Shown here one piece after another: positions 13,001 to 24,622 of a stretch of 64,000 nucleotides of DNA; position 1 is the first letter of the stretch; each line of letters opens with the position of its first letter. The notes beneath the pieces were generated by a model. The model did no database searches, was not told the DNA's origin, and was given only the letters and a program-made list of their open reading frames with translations. A program made the translations under genes and the position numbers. Source of the DNA: Biscogniauxia marginata (taxonomy: Eukaryota; Ascomycota; Sordariomycetes; Xylariales; Xylariaceae); assembly GCA_022695795.1 (NCBI GenBank), contig MU404068.1, forward strand, positions 186,001 through 250,000. Direction: 5' to 3'.

Positions 13001-15164
13001 AGTTCGAAACGACCTATTATTATGTACGTACACACGCACCCGCACGTCTTATACTGCAACTGTCAGAAACGGCATACTAGGAAAACTACCACGCTGCCTC
13101 TTCATCCAATCTTATCGAACCTTTCCTACATGTACCCCCTACGTGAAGAAGAGGGAGAGAAAAGAAAAAGGAAAAAAAAGTCCGCTGACGGGCATTTTTC
13201 TACATTGGTTTCTTGCATCCCGCCTCTCCATCATTCAAGACTTGCATACATACGTCTCCCTCGTCTACCCTTACCCTGCGAGGCCAGACACTTTTATGGA
13301 CCGACGCTCCGGACTGCCAGTCCTGCACACCCCCTCTCCTGTGTCCTATTATTCCTTGATTGAATACCTATTCGTCGCTGGTGCCTCGACAAAGCTGTCC
13401 AATTAAGACTCGGCTGTTCGTAAATGTGTCTCATTATTACGGTTGCGCATATCCAAGCAATCTTAAACAATTAGTGACGGCCATGCCACAGTTCCCTCCC
13501 CCCCGGAGAATTTACTGATCGGCAACTGAGCGCAAGGGAGGGAGGGCTGGCATAAGTCGACAGATCATAGGTTAATACAAGCAGATAGGCATGTGGACGG
13601 GTATAGTTGATGTGAAGGAGCATAGCATGAGAGTCACGAGAGAGAGAAGATGGCATAGAGTTCGCTCATCATTCATGCTGGCATAGCTCTCTCCGGCCTT
13701 GGATCCCTGATCAATGATTAGCAGCGAGCCAATGCTTCCCCGTTGAGACCAGGGTCTACCCTGACAGTCCACAAAGCCCATCATCGGCCCTGGGCAGACT
13801 AAACTAGGATCCCACCATCATGGCACCATGTCAAGCAGGTCCACTAGGTACACTATCGCGTAGGTACTTGTACGGGAGTACTTCAGCACTCTAATCAGTT
13901 AGCGTGCGCGTGTGTACTGTCGTTGCATTTGTCTAAGTGTGCTCCATGTCCCTTGGACAACACCCCCTCGCGTCTTTCCGGCCTATCCACTTGGTTACTT
14001 GGACATGCTTCAGGGTTCCTCTTTTCCACCCCCTCTACATTTGCTCTTCCCCATGTCTAAGGTAGTCTCTCTGTCATGTTCCCATGTTCCCTTCCATCCA
14101 CACCCCCCAGCACTGCTTAGCCCCCGGCGCCCGTGCCAGCGCAGTGTCGGTGCCCTTTAACGAAAGAACCGCCAAGCAGACCCGGCGTCTGTGCAGTAAG
14201 TAGTGTACGGCTCCCCCCCCAAAGTGTTGGTACCCTGGTTCCCATACCTAATTGTTCAATCACTAATATTAAAGTCGCACAAAAACCTCCCATGATCTTA
14301 TTGTCACGAAAAAAAAAAGCTGCTGAGCTCTCCCGTCTTCGATTCGACGACTCGGCACCCTTCGAGCTCTGCCCGACTTAGCTACAACTAGCACGTTGCC
14401 TCCCAGGCCTCCAAGACCCAAGGGGTTTCCCCCCTACCGTGCTACAGGAGAAGTCTTGTGTCCGTCCTGCAGCTCTCCGCCGTCGCCGTCTCCCAGGTTT
14501 CTCTACCAGCACCGCTGCGCGCCGTATTACTGGACTTCCCAACCTTGACTGAGCTCAGTATCACAGCCGACTCTCTTGTCCGACGCTGGTCCTTAGCTTG
14601 TCGTCGTCTAGTTGTCGTCGGACTCGCCCATGCTAACCTGCTCTTCTGCACCTACCCCCGGGTATATATGTGTTCGACGGTAGACACCGCGAGGGACCGA
14701 AGTACCGCTGACGAAAACCATCTGCTGGTTCTCCCTAAGCGAGTTTAGAGCTTGTTGGGTTGGGCTGCCTGACTTGAGGAAATAATATATATATATATAT
14801 ATTACTGACTGGCTAGCGCTCTCCGAAGACGAGATTATATCGAGCGCGCCCTACCGAGCTTGCGGATCAGTTGGCATGCGAATCGGCAAGAAACTCTTGC
14901 CATATCTCTGACCAGGGAAATTCTCTCCCCAAGACTCGGGTGTTAGGCCGCCGTCGGGAAAGGCGTTAGAAGCTCGACGGTCCTATCGTGCGCTCCTAGG
15001 CTGCATCCATGCAAACCTTCAATTATTGTGCTGAGCAGTCCTACGTTCCTCTCGGCCATCGCCGAGGCAAATCCGACCTGGCGTGCTTCGCTCTAGACCT
15101 GACCTGGGCCAGAGCAGAGACGGATTGTGCTCCGAGCAGCACAAGGGCATATCCTTCTCCGCCC
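10001..15164. other. Gene-free stretch and leader of the downstream regulator
   Basis: No supportable gene. TACGTA/GGTACC-type words are frequent at 10400-10760. The last 700 bases, which include an (AT)n run at 14785-14803, probably contain the promoter and 5' leader of the Zn2Cys6/PAS gene that follows. Confidence 0.5.
14785..14803. repeat. (AT)n microsatellite
   Basis: About nine uninterrupted AT units upstream of the Zn2Cys6/PAS regulator, inside the probable promoter or leader region. Confidence 0.85.
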
Positions 15165-17593
15165 ATGTCAGGCTCTTCTCCACCACTCCCGCCCAAGCCA
15201 AACCAAGAGGCCGGTGATCGAGGTCAGGGAGTCTTCCAGACTCCCAGTCATGATGTGTACCGCGCAAGCTCTACAGTTCAGGGAGGCGATTATCGGGCAG
15301 TACATCCGCAACCACCGCTGCCACCTCCGCCGGCCGGTGTCCGACCCTATCCGTTAGAGAACCCAGAACGAATACCGTATCCGTACCGCCGTCCCGAGGA
15401 CACAATGGGCCGGCCAATGTCATATCCTCACCAGCCGGGACCCATGGTTCCTCAGCCTCAATATCCGCTACCACCAGTAGCCGGGCCCAGCATGGGGCAT
15501 ACACCATATCAAATACCGAGCAATCCCCAAGGTCCCGAGAATTCGCCCTTCACCTCTCCTAAATCCCAAAGGAAAACCAAAGGCCATGTGGCATCGGCTT
15601 GTGTGCCTTGCAAAAGAGCCCACTTAAGGTAAATTCGCAATTTAGGTCTAGACTGGGATAATGAGAACGTGCTAACATACTCATAGATGTGACGGTATGT
15701 ATTAACTTTCTTTTACTAAATTCAGCCCTTCTCCCTGCAACCTTGGCTATGCGCGGTACCCATAGTCGAATGTCCATTGGAATCTGGACTCCTTGAGTAT
15801 GCTTGTCCTCGTCATGGCAGCTCTGTGAAGAGGGAGACAACTGATTGGCTATTACTATGGTGTAATATGCCAGACGAATTCCGCTGCCGTGATCGTTACC
15901 TTGGTCGAGACGAGAATCGCGATATAATACCAGCCTGGGAATCCGTTTACCTTGAAATTTTCAGTTGAAAGTATTCTAGGTAGAGGATGGGGGGTCTCTT
16001 TGAAGATACGGGCCTATTTGCATTCGAGGCCTTCACCAGGCGATCCCTAAAGCAAGAGACGAGACGGGGCACAATCTTGTTGTACATGAGCTTCTGCGAA
16101 TCTTGGTAGGGGGCGTTGACAAGGTTTTACCGTACATGACGGCTAGAAGTCTGGCTGGTCCAAGATTACCTTAAAGGTTCCCGATCTCTCTGCAGTTAAC
16201 TGAACATGGGTTAATACGTTCTGTGTGGAGGAGGCCAGGAGAGTCATGCAAGCAATTGTTTCGAAGAGATCTGTTGCTGAAATCCCGATCAATGCTCTTT
16301 CACGCTCTTCTTCAAACAATTGTCTAGCTCCTCGGTTGATTATTCAAATTCGGTGCAAAAGCTAACGATTCAAACCCAATAGCCCAGCGGCCTTGCTCAC
16401 GATGCCTTAGCAATGGCAAGGAAGACGCGTGCATCGATGTACAACATAAAAAGCGTGGACGACCGCGATTACGAGACGATAGAGAACCTCGGTTTGACAC
16501 TGGAAGATTCCCTCACCCAGCAGATCCAGCAGCGCGACGACCAGTTTCCCTCTACTCCCCCGTCAATACGGCTGCGGTGCCGTTCGAGGATCCCCTACGG
16601 AGAAGTCAGTCCTACAGAGTTCTGAAGTCACAACCAAGTGATCCGATTGCGCCCAGATTCGTCGAACGTGGAGCAGCTGCCGACATGAACATCCACCCTC
16701 CTCCGTTATCGATACCCGCACGAGCTCCGGAACCCGTCGCATTCCTTACGATGGATCTAGGGGTGGCAAAGGCATCGAGCACCTTTGTTGAAGCGATTGG
16801 CGCGCAGTCGTTCCTGGGTCGAAGTTTGTTGGACATCGTGAATGCACCTGAACGTGACCGGGTTATATCGCTGCAACGGGCCTTGCAGGAAGAGCAGGGC
16901 AGAAAAGAACCGAACTACCTCCCACCCATATATGGGAAGCAAGAAGCAGAGAGGGTGATCCAGGCTCTCCCCTTTAGCTCGGAATCAATATCCAAGTACC
17001 AATTAGATCGCCAGGACTTTCTCACTTTCGTTGCCGCAGATGGGCAACCGAGGCCATACCCAATCCGCATCGGCCTAGCGAAGGAGGATTCCATATATTT
17101 TGTCGTATTGTTGCTTAATCCCCCCGGACGGCCATTCCCACACCCGTCTCCTTCGCCACACGCAAGGGAATGGTCCTATTCATATCAGCCTCAGAGTTTT
17201 ACTCAACTAACTCCTGTTTCGGCATCCTTCGATCCCAGCCGGACACGGTTCGGCGAGCCGTCCCGAGAGGGGGGCTATACGTCGAGACAGCCCGGTACAC
17301 CTGCTCACATCATCACGGGAGTTAGCCCCGGCGTAAGTCCGAACGTCTCGGCTTATTCTGCTTCGGCTTCTGCGCGACCTGAACATCCAGGCGGGCCGTC
17401 ACATCAGATACCGAGGAGTGAGCTCCCTCCAGCTCGGCCACCCCAACAGGCCGAGTATCAGCTGCCGCCTATTCGAAGTCAACCTCAAGCTGGGCCTTCC
17501 ATGGAGGCAGCATGGCAGCGAGACGATCGGACAGGTCGAGTCGATATTGGGGGTCTGATCGATAAACCCGGGCCGTCACGACGCGGCCAGTAA
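15165..17593 (+). CDS. Zn2Cys6 transcription factor with PAS-like domain
   Basis: Probable nuclear DNA-binding regulator. Exons by eye: 15165-15628, 15687-15694 (8 nt) and 16383-17593, giving 560 residues. After a Pro/Gly/Tyr-rich N-terminus, the joined exons encode a binuclear zinc cluster at about residues 146-175 with spacing C-X2-C-X6-C-X5-C-X2-C-X8-C. A basic stretch, KKRGRPRLRDDR, follows. Residues about 275-402 resemble a PAS fold (AFLTMDLGVAKAS, then a second half ending IYFVVLLLN). The tail is low-complexity and rich in Pro/Ser/Gln. The classic fungal-specific middle homology domain is absent, so this looks like the small zinc-cluster plus PAS class, as in the ERT1/AcuK group; I cannot assign the target pathway. 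The start at 15165 (MSGSSPP) was preferred; an in-frame ATG at 15009 would add 52 less convincing residues. Both splice joins keep frame and place the cysteines correctly. Confidence 0.88.
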
Positions 17594-20500
17594 CCCCGAT
17601 CGAGTCTCCTCGTCTTCAGACGTCTAATACAGCCTCCTCCACAAAAGGGGGTTTTCGACCAAATTTTACCGCCCTTTTCTATTTCCCCCCCCCCCCCCCG
17701 GGAAGTTCGTCGTGCGCTGTCGGATTGTAACTTTACCCAAATACCCAACCGTTGTTTCGCGCTGGAGATACCATCGAATACCTGTACAACAGAAATGCAT
17801 CGTTCCATTTAAATATGCTTATTCCTTCCGTTTCCCAAGTTGTGTTTTATAAAGTTTTTTGCTCGGCATGGCTCATTTGGCGTCATGTGAATTATTCCCT
17901 TTTCCCTCTTCCATAGCGGTTGCGAGCGCTTTCTTCCCCTTTATCCTCTTTTGCCGGGCATTTTATTTCCCGCTCTCGTCTATACAGCAGACGTCCACCC
18001 ATATTGGCCAAGGGGGTTCTGGATGCAGCGCTTGCAACTCGCTGTAGATTGGTGGCTTGTACGATGTCGCGATGCAGCAAACTGCACGAGGAAAGACGAG
18101 AATATGATACCTTCTATGAGATCAAACTTTCCCGTTTCGGTAGTAATCGGCTTTCATGTAATATAATGACCAAGGACTGGCGAGTTTTCTATCATCTTAG
18201 GATCGTCGACTAGAAGGAGTGGGAGTTGAAAGACAAATACGGCCTGGCCTATCTATACTTCCCTGTTCATGAATATGATAGCTTGCCGTACTAGGCAGGC
18301 AGCGTCTGGGAGCCTTGGGTATCCATTGCGAGCTTTTCTTCCTAATGCTGTGTATATTTCTTCTCTTCCTCCCTTGTCATTTGTATCTTGTTGCCGGGAA
18401 ACCTAAGGTATAGCATGGGTGGTAGGAAGGGCGGGTGTTCGTGACAAGTCTCATGTAATGTCAACGAGGTTCTAATATCCAAGAGAAAGGCGATAAAGCG
18501 TCCATGTACTAAGTCAAAATGTAAGAGACGGATGATCGACAGCATCGAGCTGAACTGGTCCAGAAGGAAGAAGGCGAGTGGCATTGCGTTGTGGTGTGAT
18601 GTGTGAATGGATGCCTAGGTCCAGGCAAAGTATAATTATTTACCCAAGACGCAATCGAAGTTGAGAGGTGAAAAGAAACTAAGTTTCAAAAGAAGAAGAA
18701 AACAGGCTGAGCGGAAAACGAAACGAAACGAAACAAAACATAAACAAGGAAGAGAGTCGGGAAGAGGGAGGTCAATAAAGTCAAGGAAGAGGCCGAAGCT
18801 TCCCCCCTGTCTCCCCTATGGCTCAACAGGGGAAAGATCAAGAAGACGAAGAAAAAAAACCATTACTCTTCCCAACAATGTGGTCCCGATTTAACATGGA
18901 ATTTCCCGGGGCTCGGACACGCAAAAGCCCCAGAGAGGAAAAAAAGCCTGTATTCCTGGCGGCAATCGAAAAAATTATTGATCGAATCAAGAAAGGCTGG
19001 AGTCCGTAACCGAGTCGGAACCCTATAGTCAGCTTCAACTAATACTTGGGATTCCCCTGGGAAGGGGTGGGTGGGAGCTACCCCCCTGCCCGGTTCTCTA
19101 AAATGGGGAGGAGGAAAAACGATCTTATATGTGTGCGCAGATATAGTAATAATAGTAATATACCTAGCCTACCTATATGTGTAATATATCTTTTTTTTTC
19201 TCTCGCTCTCGCATGATCTCCAGTTTTTCTTTTCTTTTTTTCTTTTGCGGTTGTTAGTAGAAAATCAGATATGTAGAGAGGCAAGACCTAGGGTCCGTCG
19301 TATCTGCATCTTGTAAGTATGTTGCCCTCGATTCATCATTAATGGAAGCTTTCTTGCTTACTCGGCCGATTACCCAACAGTCGGGGTAGTTGAGATAAGG
19401 TAGGACAGGGCAGGACAGGACAGGGTAGGTTATGAAGTGACACTCCATTTCTTGATTTCTTCTTTCTTTCTTTCTTCTACGCACGCGCGTGATACTACAC
19501 TGGGGCTGTGCCTTGCTTGCTTTTCGTAGGTACCTATGTTGGATTAAGAAAAGAGAGTAAAGATGAAGAGAAAAAAAAGAAAGACAAAAAGAAAGGGAAA
19601 AGGTACACATACGGCTATGGTTACGGCGATATCCATACACTACCTAGGTAGTTCTCTCACATGTACCTATGTATGTATCATATCATGTCGAATCCATGAA
19701 AATCAGGGAGACAGGGGGGCAGACTATGGCATGGCTGGCTATGATATATGTAAGGGCTCTCTCGCTCGGTAATGGGTGTGCGATCCGGATCCCGAAGTGC
19801 CTTGCTCCCTTTGTGAACTTTACCTGTAAAGGACAACGAGGTAAGATTGATCAGAATTGAGACGAATTGCTTGCTACGTGTAGGACTTGGGTTAGTCGAA
19901 AATTTTCGAGCAGGTTTCTTTTTACTTTCTCTTCGGTTTTAGGTTTGTAGGCATGTGAAAGAAGAAGGGGGCCATGAATAACAGACACCAATATCCAGGA
20001 ATGGAGCACGGAGCAGTCGTGGCAATGACATATAATAGCAATGCTAATTGAGGTAGGTCATAGCTCTCACATATAGCATCTGCAAAGGAGTACCTTCGGT
20101 AATGTATGTGTTTGCTTTTCTCTTTGCTCACATTGATGACGAGGCGTAGCGGAGGTTTCTTCTTTCTGTTACCTAGGTACATATATAGAAAGGCGAGGTC
20201 CTCACACTCTCCCCTCTTCCGGTTTGCCCCTCTGGACAGGCACGACAACGGGACAAGACCTAGGTGATGTAGGCACCTGTTCCTTGCTGCTGACCACATA
20301 CATGTTGTGTGGTACAGCGAAAGCTCGAAAAGGTTTGGTTGGATCTCTCCTAGGTTCCCAATCCTACATGCAGACGGTACCGTACGGTAAGTACGTGCAT
20401 ACATACATGCGAATGCAATCGATCGTTCTCTTGCATCTTGCATTAGGGGGAGGGGGAGGGGGTTTCGGGGGAAAATAAAAGGGGGGGGGGACTAATAAAA

Positions 20501-22099
20501 TGGGAGAGACGGAACAGGAATCGGTGGTTCACTCGCTGATGGAACATCACATACACCGCACCACACGGAACGAGTTGCATGGTGAGCATACCGCAAAGAT
20601 ACAGTGAGCTAAGGTCGCGCGCTGGGAATCCAGTACAGAGGTTGGTTAGTTGACGCAATAATTAGTAGTAGTCGTAGCAGCACCAGCACCAGCAGGCGAC
20701 ACGTTTCCTGCAGGAGAGGGGATTTCTACGTGTGATGGGGCGCACTAGGTTCTCGACTCGTATCGACTATTCGTACATACCGTACCTAGCCTTACCCATG
20801 ATGATCTGCAGGTCGTCTTACTTACATATATGTATAGTTCGGTGGTGTAGGGGATAGGATTTCGTAGATGAGAGAAAACACACCCCTTAGGAATCGAATC
20901 CTACAGTGAACAGGTTGCAATGGAGGCTTGTTTTTAAGTATCCTGTCTCTTTGTTTTAAATTATGGACTACCACGGGCGCGAAAGTCGTATGTAGGTAAG
21001 ATCAATGTGTGTACTATATGTATTCCGTACCTATATTGGACCTTGTTTTTTTGCCTCTTGCAGGGATTCCAATGCTGGAACCCCAACCCCAATGCAAGGT
21101 GCAAAAGAATTGTCCGAGCCGTTGCAGCTTGCAGCTGCAGCGAAAAGGGAAAAAGGGAAAAAGAGCAAGGGAAAGGCAAGGGAAAGGCAAGGGGGAAGAC
21201 AAAGGGTCGCACACGACGATCAATCCAGACAGGATCACAGGTACACATACATATACTAGTATTAGAATTTCTCCGATACAAGGTAAGTACCACACAGCAA
21301 GTACCACACAGCCGCGGCGGAGAATTATTAGATGATATTTCTAAATTGGGATTGGGGTTGATGCTCTTAATTCTTTCAAATACCTAAGACTAGAAGAAAA
21401 TAGAGAGAAAACAGAAAGACAAGTTCCGTCCCAAGCCAACCCCCAACCCCCAACCCCAGTCAAAAATGGAGCACATCGTTAGTGGCCCACGCCGTCGGAG
21501 CTAGGGCCAACCCACTGTCTGAGCGACAAAACAGCGACCCGGGTTTTTTCTTCTGCTTCGTAAGATTTGGTGTGATCCCACCCGGCTTGCAACTTTGTCG
21601 TTGGAAGGCGTAAGCCAATCCAATGTCACCACCACTTGACCCAATCCATCGCGAGGGACGTAACCGAGATTGTGACCGATATCGTTACCCAATAAACCAA
21701 ACGAGCGCTCAATATACTGACGGAAAGCAACATCAAAATGAGACAAGAAAAAGGCAAAAACAAAAGGTTCTAACAGAGTAGGGAACGCAGAAGTGACACG
21801 ACAGGAATCTAAGACGGACAACCCTTGCAAAAGAAACAACAGGAACCTCCAGTCTTGTGCAACGGAAGCAAAGCGCCAAAATAAGTATCAAGAACGAGGT
21901 AGGATCGCCATGTAAAACGATAAGCGAATGGAGCCTGAGTCTGCGCACGAGCACCCCATCACTTTGTGCCCTGCGGTGTCGACATCAACCGTATGTGGGG
22001 AAGTCGACGGTGACCGGCTCATTCGGACGAATAGCCGGGCAGCTGGCTCGTCCAGACCAACGAGGCAGGTTCTTGGCGTCAAGTGATAGCTGCTGTTCC
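17594..22099. other. Intergenic stretch with homopolymers and a tRNA-like relic
   Basis: The first few hundred bases are probably the 3' UTR of the regulator, including a run of about 15 C at 17685-17699. Further on are CGAAA repeats near 18718, purine-rich tracts at 18660-18870 and 19558-19605, G-rich runs near 20448-20490, GGAAAGGCAA-type tandems near 21140-21200 and a doubled AAGTACCACACAGC at about 21287-21313. A tRNA-like relic lies at 20837-20911. The 173-codon minus-strand frame at 19922-20443 shows no domain and I do not call it. Confidence 0.5.
20837..20911 (+). pseudogene. Degenerate tRNA-like sequence (Glu-like D-arm)
   Basis: A 75-nt segment of tRNA length. Its ends can pair (GTTC with GAAC plus weaker pairs). 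The 5' part GGTGTAGGGGATAGGAT closely resembles the D-arm of fungal tRNA-Glu, and the 3' part has a TAGGA/TCCTA stem around an ATCGAA loop. The anticodon arm does not fold properly and the T-loop is irregular, so I read it as a decayed tRNA or tRNA-derived repeat, not a functional gene. Basis: seen by eye, no covariance model. Confidence 0.4.
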
Positions 22100-22798
22100 T
22101 CACCTCGACACCGAGTAAGAGTCATTGTTGCTGTCCGTGTCCCGAGTGTGCTCTGATGATTGTCCCTCTCCGGGGCTCTCCTGATTTCCGCTCATGTCAG
22201 TCGTCTCGTCCGTCGGCATCACTCGTGGTGTCGGGTCAAGCCTGATCCTCTTTTGCTTGTTCGTACCGGACGCCTCGCCGCCGGCGCCAGGGTCCGCGGG
22301 GCCGGATTGTAAGACATAACCCTTGGCAGGATCGGCTCCTTGTGCCAGTTTATCGATCTCCTGGGCCAGTTTGTCCTTCTCGGGCGGTTTCTCGTCGTTC
22401 AGGATCTCGCCTATTGTTCGCTTCTTCGTCGGCAGCATGGCCGAAGGCAGTGGAGGAGGCGTCAGACCCTTGAATCGATTGATTTGACCGTCATCCCATC
22501 TCAGAATCTCGTCCCTAGAACTCATCACCCCTAGGCGGCTTTGCTGGTATGCTTGTATGCCCTGTGTAAGTCGTCTCGTGACAGGTCGCCGAGGTCCTTG
22601 GCCTGAAGATAGAGATGGCGCGGAGCCTAGCAACGAAGCCGGCGCTCTATATCAATCGTCAGTACATACTCCTAGCAAGACCGGATACGGTACAACTGAC
22701 GTTGGGGCACCGGTAGCATGTTGAGAAGAGCTTCCACCATCCTCACTCGATGATGACTGGCGATCACGACCAGGCCGGTTCCTCTCCTCTTGAGACAT
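22100..22798 (-). CDS. Hypothetical protein, two exons
   Basis: I do not recognise this protein. Exons on the minus strand are 22798-22701 and 22646-22100, joined by a 54-nt intron with donor GTCAGT and acceptor ATAG; frame is kept and gives 214 residues. An upstream in-frame ATG at 22852 would add 18 residues. The protein is hydrophilic and likely disordered. It has a Ser/Glu/Gly-rich N-terminus, a central basic and aromatic segment (RRLTQGIQAYQQSRLG, then DEILRWDDGQINRFKG), a TPPPLPSAMLPTKKRTIGEI motif at about residue 100, a short Lys/Glu/Asp helix (KDKLAQEIDKLAQG), and an acidic Ser/Thr tail. There is no signal peptide or membrane segment. The coherent spliced frame and motif-like centre suggest a real, perhaps fungus-restricted, nuclear or adaptor protein; function is unknown. 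Confidence 0.65.
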
Positions 22799-24622
22799 AT
22801 GTCTGTCTGTATTGGCGATGGCACTTAGTTCCGAAAATCGTAAGTACTGCACTTTTAGCCCGCTTCCAAGCTCTAGGGTTCACAAGATCGGTGAGAACCT
22901 AAGCTAGGCACGGGGCTGAATTTATCGATCTCATATTCAGTTACCTCGGAGGCAACCTGACACCATGAACCTAGATACATCCACAAACCCACGCATGAAT
23001 TTCTGAAGGCAGACGACACAAACATGATCCAAATAACCTATCCCGACGAGCCCAACTGACCATCAAACTGCGCCTTGCGGCCTAGTTTGACTTAATATGC
23101 AATGCTCCGCGAGGCCCATGTCGCCTCACCCAGGATCTGCGAGGCGTTCATCGTAGAATGGACGTTTTTCGGTCAAAACAGTACAGCTCAAAAAGAGGCG
23201 CAATGGCTCAATGAGCGTGGCTCGTGCGGCGGAAGGAGAAGTTAAACAGCCTCGAGGACCACGAGATCATGAGAAGGTATTTAATTTTACTAATAAACCT
23301 AGGGAAACACGAGGCTTTGCTGCAAGTTGGTTCTCACAGGTCTACTGATAGGCTTGCCTAGAGAATCCTTGTCCATCAAGGCCCTGTCGACTTGTTAACG
23401 AGAATACACTCCTCCTGCTCGTATTCCTCAACCGAGAAAACAAATGTCGAAAATATCGTTTGTACATAGGATCATAGTAGCCCACTATTTCCGAACCTTA
23501 TGCCGCCAGTATTACGCTTTTCAGGTTGGCATTGCAAGTAAAATCCAGAATAGTGGCCACGCCCTTAGGACACGGTCGAGGCCCTCCATTTTAATGAAAA
23601 TGACAAAAAATGACAAGCTGAGGGAGCTTTGATTTATGTGATGACACAGGGGTCTTGTTGAAACATGTGTAGTCTGGCACCGCCGCTCTAGGCTATGTCA
23701 TCAGTTGGAGACAGGGTAGGCCGGGGATTGGGGGCCGCGCCGACCCGGATCGACCTGGCCATGGCCTGGATAATGGCCAATTGTGGTCTCACAGCTTCTG
23801 TAGAAGACGTGTCAGCGCCACAAAGGCAAGATAAAAAGGTATCATACTAATCGCGCTGGGGAGCGACAACGTCGGGGAACCATTCCGGGCCAGAGCCTTG
23901 TGGCACTAAATGTTAATACAAGCTAAGATTTCTAGCCGAGCAGAGAGATTCATATCCCCCGCCTTGTGTTATGCCCACGCTAGTTCGCCAAGTATGACAG
24001 GGAAAGGAAAAATAAAGAAACTTTAAACGAACCTCAAGAAGCGGACATATAAAGCCGAGAAATGAGGCGATGCTAAGTGTAATAATATAGCCCGTTTTAT
24101 AGACGCAAACAAGAATCGGAAGAGTGTCATTGGAGCAATGATGCGAACACAGTGTGCGACGTAACCCAAGAAGCGTTGCCGGTCTGGTGAGTCGCACAGT
24201 GCTGCTATAAGCTCCACGGAAAAACCAAATACCAGAGCCAATCAGAACACAGCTGTGCACGACGGGACAACGGTAAACGGCTAAGTTAGCGCTCTCTTGA
24301 CTTGTAAACTTGTGTATCAGGTACCTAACCTTAGTCGCGACTTGCTGTTGCCTCCAACCAGACTACAACTATTTTCATGATTTCTATCACAAAAGCTCAA
24401 CCTTCTAATGACATTTAATGAGCAGAATCGAGACAAATTACTCGTGCAGTCTTGATAGCAACGTCTTGTTTGTTCATTCCGGAGCTATCATTTTCATGCC
24501 ACTGGCCACGAATCTTGCGTGCATCAACAAGTGTATCAGAAAGCTGCACGTTAGCCCCGGCTGTTGAAGAAGAAGAAGCCTCACTTCAGAAACGTAAGAT
24601 CCATTGCCGTCATAGTGGCACC
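22799..24622. other. Divergent intergenic region between the hypothetical gene and MLH1
   Basis: Shared upstream region of two divergent genes. I see no further coding signal. The minus-strand frame at 23913-24260 contains a hydrophobic stretch but has no family motif and no supporting splice structure. Confidence 0.5.

Noticed and set aside
1..15164. CRISPR array, bacterial or plasmid features
   Set aside because: No regularly spaced direct repeats. The spliced genes and protein families are fungal throughout.
19922..20443. 173-codon minus-strand frame
   Set aside because: Long for a chance frame, but composition is erratic, no domain or signal is visible, and it overlaps low-complexity intergenic DNA.
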